A stretch of DNA of 6,737 bases. Source: Opitutales bacterium UBA7389 (lineage in GTDB: Bacteria > Verrucomicrobiota > Verrucomicrobiia > Opitutales > Opitutaceae). Positions 6,307-6,737 of this stretch are shown here, piece after piece. Under the pieces are notes generated by a model. It ran no database searches, had not been told where the DNA came from, and was given only the letters and a program-made list of their open reading frames with translations. Both the position numbers and the translations under genes were made by a program. Location of the stretch: assembly GCA_002474325.1 (NCBI GenBank), contig DKNL01000116.1, forward strand, positions 1 to 6,737. Reading direction: 5' to 3'. Numbering within the stretch: position 1 is the first letter of the stretch; every line of letters starts with the position of its first letter.

Positions 6307-6737
6307 ATGGAGTTTTTTGCCCGAGTATTGGTTTTTTTGGTATTGGCGCTATCGGTGCCTTTTGGCGTTTTCGCCGATCGATCGGAAATTCAGCCCAATA
6401 TCATTATCTTCTATGTCGATGATATGGGGTATGCGGATCCTTCCTGCTTCGGGAACCCGGACATGGAGACGCCGTATATCGATCGGTTCGCCAGTGAAGG
6501 CTTGAAGCTGACCAACTACTACAGCAATTCGCCGATTTGCTCCCCATCGCGGGTGGCGCTGAATACGGGTCAGGCCCCAGGCCGCCATGGAGTGTGGGCC
6601 CATTTCGCCTCAAAGAAACAGAATCGTGAGCGCAACATGGTCGACTATCTGGACCCGAATGTCCAAACCATGGCAAAGAGCTTCAAGGCCAAGGGCTACG
6701 CGACGGCTCACTTTGGCAAATGGCATATGGGTGGCGG
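6307..6737 (+). CDS. Secreted S1 sulfatase, N-terminal part (cut by right window edge)
   Basis: Translating from ATG 6307 gives 143 codons open to the edge. The start follows TGGA (6297-6300) at a six-base spacing, 20 bases after the previous stop, so co-transcription is likely. MEFFARVLVFLVLALSVPFGVFA is a Sec signal peptide with cleavage near VFA/DRS. The sulfatase fold starts at PNIIIFYVDDMG with the metal Asp pair at 38-39. The formylglycine motif CSPSRVALNTG starts at Cys78 (codon 6538-6540), with Arg82, and GKWHMGG (137-143) is the second active-site block. CSPSR is the classic form of the motif. The remaining two thirds, including the DNG metal motif and specificity loops, lie outside the window, so the subfamily cannot be assigned. 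It differs in sequence from the three upstream sulfatases and is not a recent duplicate of any of them. Confidence 0.93.
   Translation, partial: MEFFARVLVFLVLALSVPFGVFADRSEIQPNIIIFYVDDMGYADPSCFGNPDMETPYIDRFASEGLKLTNYYSNSPICSPSRVALNTGQAPGRHGVWAHFASKKQNRERNMVDYLDPNVQTMAKSFKAKGYATAHFGKWHMGG

Noticed and set aside
6302..6505. 67-codon plus-strand frame starting at 6302
   Set aside because: It overlaps the fourth sulfatase in another frame; the frame from 6307 has a signal peptide and the CSPSR motif.

Overview
The window carries a two-gene minus-strand unit at its left end and a plus-strand run of four sulfatase genes that fills the rest. Dense, diversified S1 sulfatases with Sec signal peptides, moderate GC, a cupin/AraC regulator and repeated GTAG-headed palindromes all fit a marine or gut member of the PVC group. 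Verrucomicrobiota (Opitutae/Puniceicoccales type) is my best guess, with Planctomycetota, Lentisphaerota or Kiritimatiellota as alternatives. This placement is inference from gene content; the window has no rRNA or other phylogenetic marker.

Left block (1-966, minus strand): a small ABM/YgiN-type monooxygenase gene (661-966) is followed by an AraC-family regulator gene that runs off the left edge. The two overlap by 8 bases (ATGCCTGA), so they are probably translated together. Between this unit and the sulfatases lies a 399-base divergent intergenic region. It holds an inverted pair of GTAG-headed hairpins and an AT-rich stretch with a TTAAC/GTTAA inverted repeat.

Right block (1366-6737, plus strand): four secreted sulfatases follow one another. 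The first is SGSH-like (CLPCR active site), the second is an arylsulfatase-type enzyme (CTPTR), the third resembles subfamily S1_4 (CCPTR), and the fourth is cut by the right edge (CSPSR). All carry the Cys-type motif that is matured to formylglycine, but no maturase gene is in the window. Sulfatases 1 and 2 touch at a TGATG stop/start, and sulfatases 3 and 4 are 20 bases apart. Sulfatases 2 and 3 are separated by 143 bases that contain a palindrome and a second hairpin pair. The cluster most likely removes several differently placed sulfate esters or N-sulfates from one sulfated polysaccharide. The substrate cannot be read from the sequence, and no glycoside hydrolase or transporter is visible here.

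The most unusual feature is a 78-base REP-like inverted pair (2935-3012) inside the translated 5' end of sulfatase 2. It is exactly 26 codons long, has no stop in frame, and sits in front of the hydrophobic core of the signal peptide. Removing it in silico leaves a normal short signal peptide starting at the same TGATG-coupled ATG. Together with the pairs at 1061-1159 and 4555-4604, it points to a REP/BIME-type repeat family in this genome. The RAYT-type transposase expected to mobilise such repeats is not in the window.
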